Shown one piece after another: positions 5,232 through 5,844 of a DNA stretch of 5,844 bases (the stretch's first letter is position 1; each line of letters begins with the position of its first letter). This DNA is from Cytophagaceae bacterium (GTDB lineage: Bacteria > Bacteroidota > Bacteroidia > Cytophagales > Spirosomataceae): assembly GCA_027485075.1 (NCBI GenBank), contig JAIXRT010000069.1, positions 1-5,844 of the forward strand, written 5' to 3'. The position numbers and the translations under genes were made by a program. The notes under the pieces are model-generated. The model searched no databases. It was given only the letters and a program-made list of their open reading frames with translations, and was not told where the DNA came from.

Positions 5232-5844
5232 ATGATTTATCAAAAGCTTATTAAGCCATTCTTCTTTTTGTTTGACGCAGAACGCGCTCATTATTTATTG
5301 GCTGATATGCTTACATTTTTAATGAAAATCCCTGGTGTTTCTAGCCTTTTTCGCGCCATTTACTGGTACGAGCACCCTAGCCTTCGTCGGACGGTTTTTG
5401 GTATTGAATTTCCGAATCCGGTTGGTTTGGCGGCAGGTTTTGATAAAAATGCTGCTTTGGTGGATGAGTTGGCCGCCATGGGGTTTGGTTTCATTGAAGT
5501 GGGAACGGTTACTCCCAAGCCACAAGAGGGAAATGAGAAACCACGTTTATTTCGTTTACCAGAAGATTCGGCCATTATCAATCGCATGGGATTCAATAAT
5601 GATGGTTTGGCTCAAATGAAAAAACGTTTAGAGTCTAGGCAGGCTCCTGTGATCATTGGGGGTAATTTGGGAAAAAATAAAGTGACACCTAATGAATTAG
5701 CTGATGATGATTACTGCCAAGGATTCGAAACCTTATATCCCGTGGTGGATTATTTTGTGGTCAATGTAAGTTCGCCTAACACGCCTAATTTACGTGCATT
5801 ACAGGAAAAAGAGCCGTTGAAGCAATTGCTTTCACGCCTACAAG
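5232..5844 (+). CDS. pyrD: Dihydroorotate dehydrogenase, class 2 (quinone-linked), partial
   Basis: The first 204 codons; the frame is open to the right edge, and the family is about 340 residues long. The enzyme oxidises dihydroorotate to orotate with FMN and passes electrons to membrane quinones, the fourth step of UMP synthesis. Residues 1 to about 45 form the class 2 N-terminal helical extension that binds membrane and quinone ([14 protein letters not shown], 14-27). The barrel begins with [12 protein letters not shown] (62-73). [19 protein letters not shown] (91-109) and NRMGFNN (117-123) are FMN and substrate segments. [11 protein letters not shown] (178-188) contains Asn178 and the expected class 2 catalytic base Ser181. 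The start ATG at 5232-5234 gives the usual MIYQKLIKP beginning; no Shine-Dalgarno is seen. The gene diverges from alpha-E, and no functional link between them is evident. Confidence 0.97.
   Translation, partial: MIYQKLIKPFFFLFDAERAHYLLADMLTFLMKIPGVSSLFRAIYWYEHPSLRRTVFGIEFPNPVGLAAGFDKNAALVDELAAMGFGFIEVGTVTPKPQEGNEKPRLFRLPEDSAIINRMGFNNDGLAQMKKRLESRQAPVIIGGNLGKNKVTPNELADDDYCQGFETLYPVVDYFVVNVSSPNTPNLRALQEKEPLKQLLSRLQ

Noticed and set aside
5335..5619. Open frames on both strands inside pyrD (plus 5335-5619; minus 5319-5525 and 5360-5596)
   Set aside because: The pyrD frame from 5232 carries all the conserved DHODH motifs and runs unbroken to the edge; the others are out-of-frame shadows.

Overview
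The window looks like chromosomal DNA of a Bacteroidota, most likely a Cytophagales-type organism. The evidence is the protein character (a Bacteroidota-style MlaE permease and an alanine dehydrogenase-like protein with an N-terminal extension), the lack of clear Shine-Dalgarno sequences, and TAnnTTTG-type -7 promoter boxes ahead of several genes. The lineage is inferred; no marker gene fixes it. Seven protein genes are present, two of them cut by the window ends. I see no tRNA, rRNA, CRISPR array, insertion sequence or prophage part.

Left block (1-1684, minus strand): a tight three-gene operon reading leftwards. It holds a short-chain dehydrogenase/reductase, then tsaE (ATPase of the tRNA t6A pathway), then the N-terminal half of an alanine dehydrogenase-like gene that runs off the left edge. 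The genes overlap by 4 bp and 14 bp.

Centre-left (1700/1715-2446, plus strand): one MlaE-family lipid-transport ABC permease with no ATPase or MCE gene beside it. It diverges from the dehydrogenase across a gap of only 15-30 bp. It converges on the next gene with the two stop codons overlapping.

Centre-right (2443-5039, minus strand): a three-gene cassette reading alpha-E protein, then an Anbu proteasome-like Ntn hydrolase, then a transglutaminase-like cysteine protease. This matches the known but poorly understood amidoligase/peptide-modification gene neighbourhood. The family's usual ATP-grasp amidoligase is missing from the expected place upstream of alpha-E, and this is the most interesting aspect of the window. 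By inference from the family, alpha-E and an ATP-grasp enzyme would make a peptide or peptide-tagged product, and the transglutaminase fold and Anbu would trim or degrade it.

Right end (5040-5844): a 192-bp AT-rich divergent intergenic region with candidate promoters and a dyad, then the first 204 codons of pyrD (class 2, quinone-linked dihydroorotate dehydrogenase) on the plus strand, cut by the right edge.
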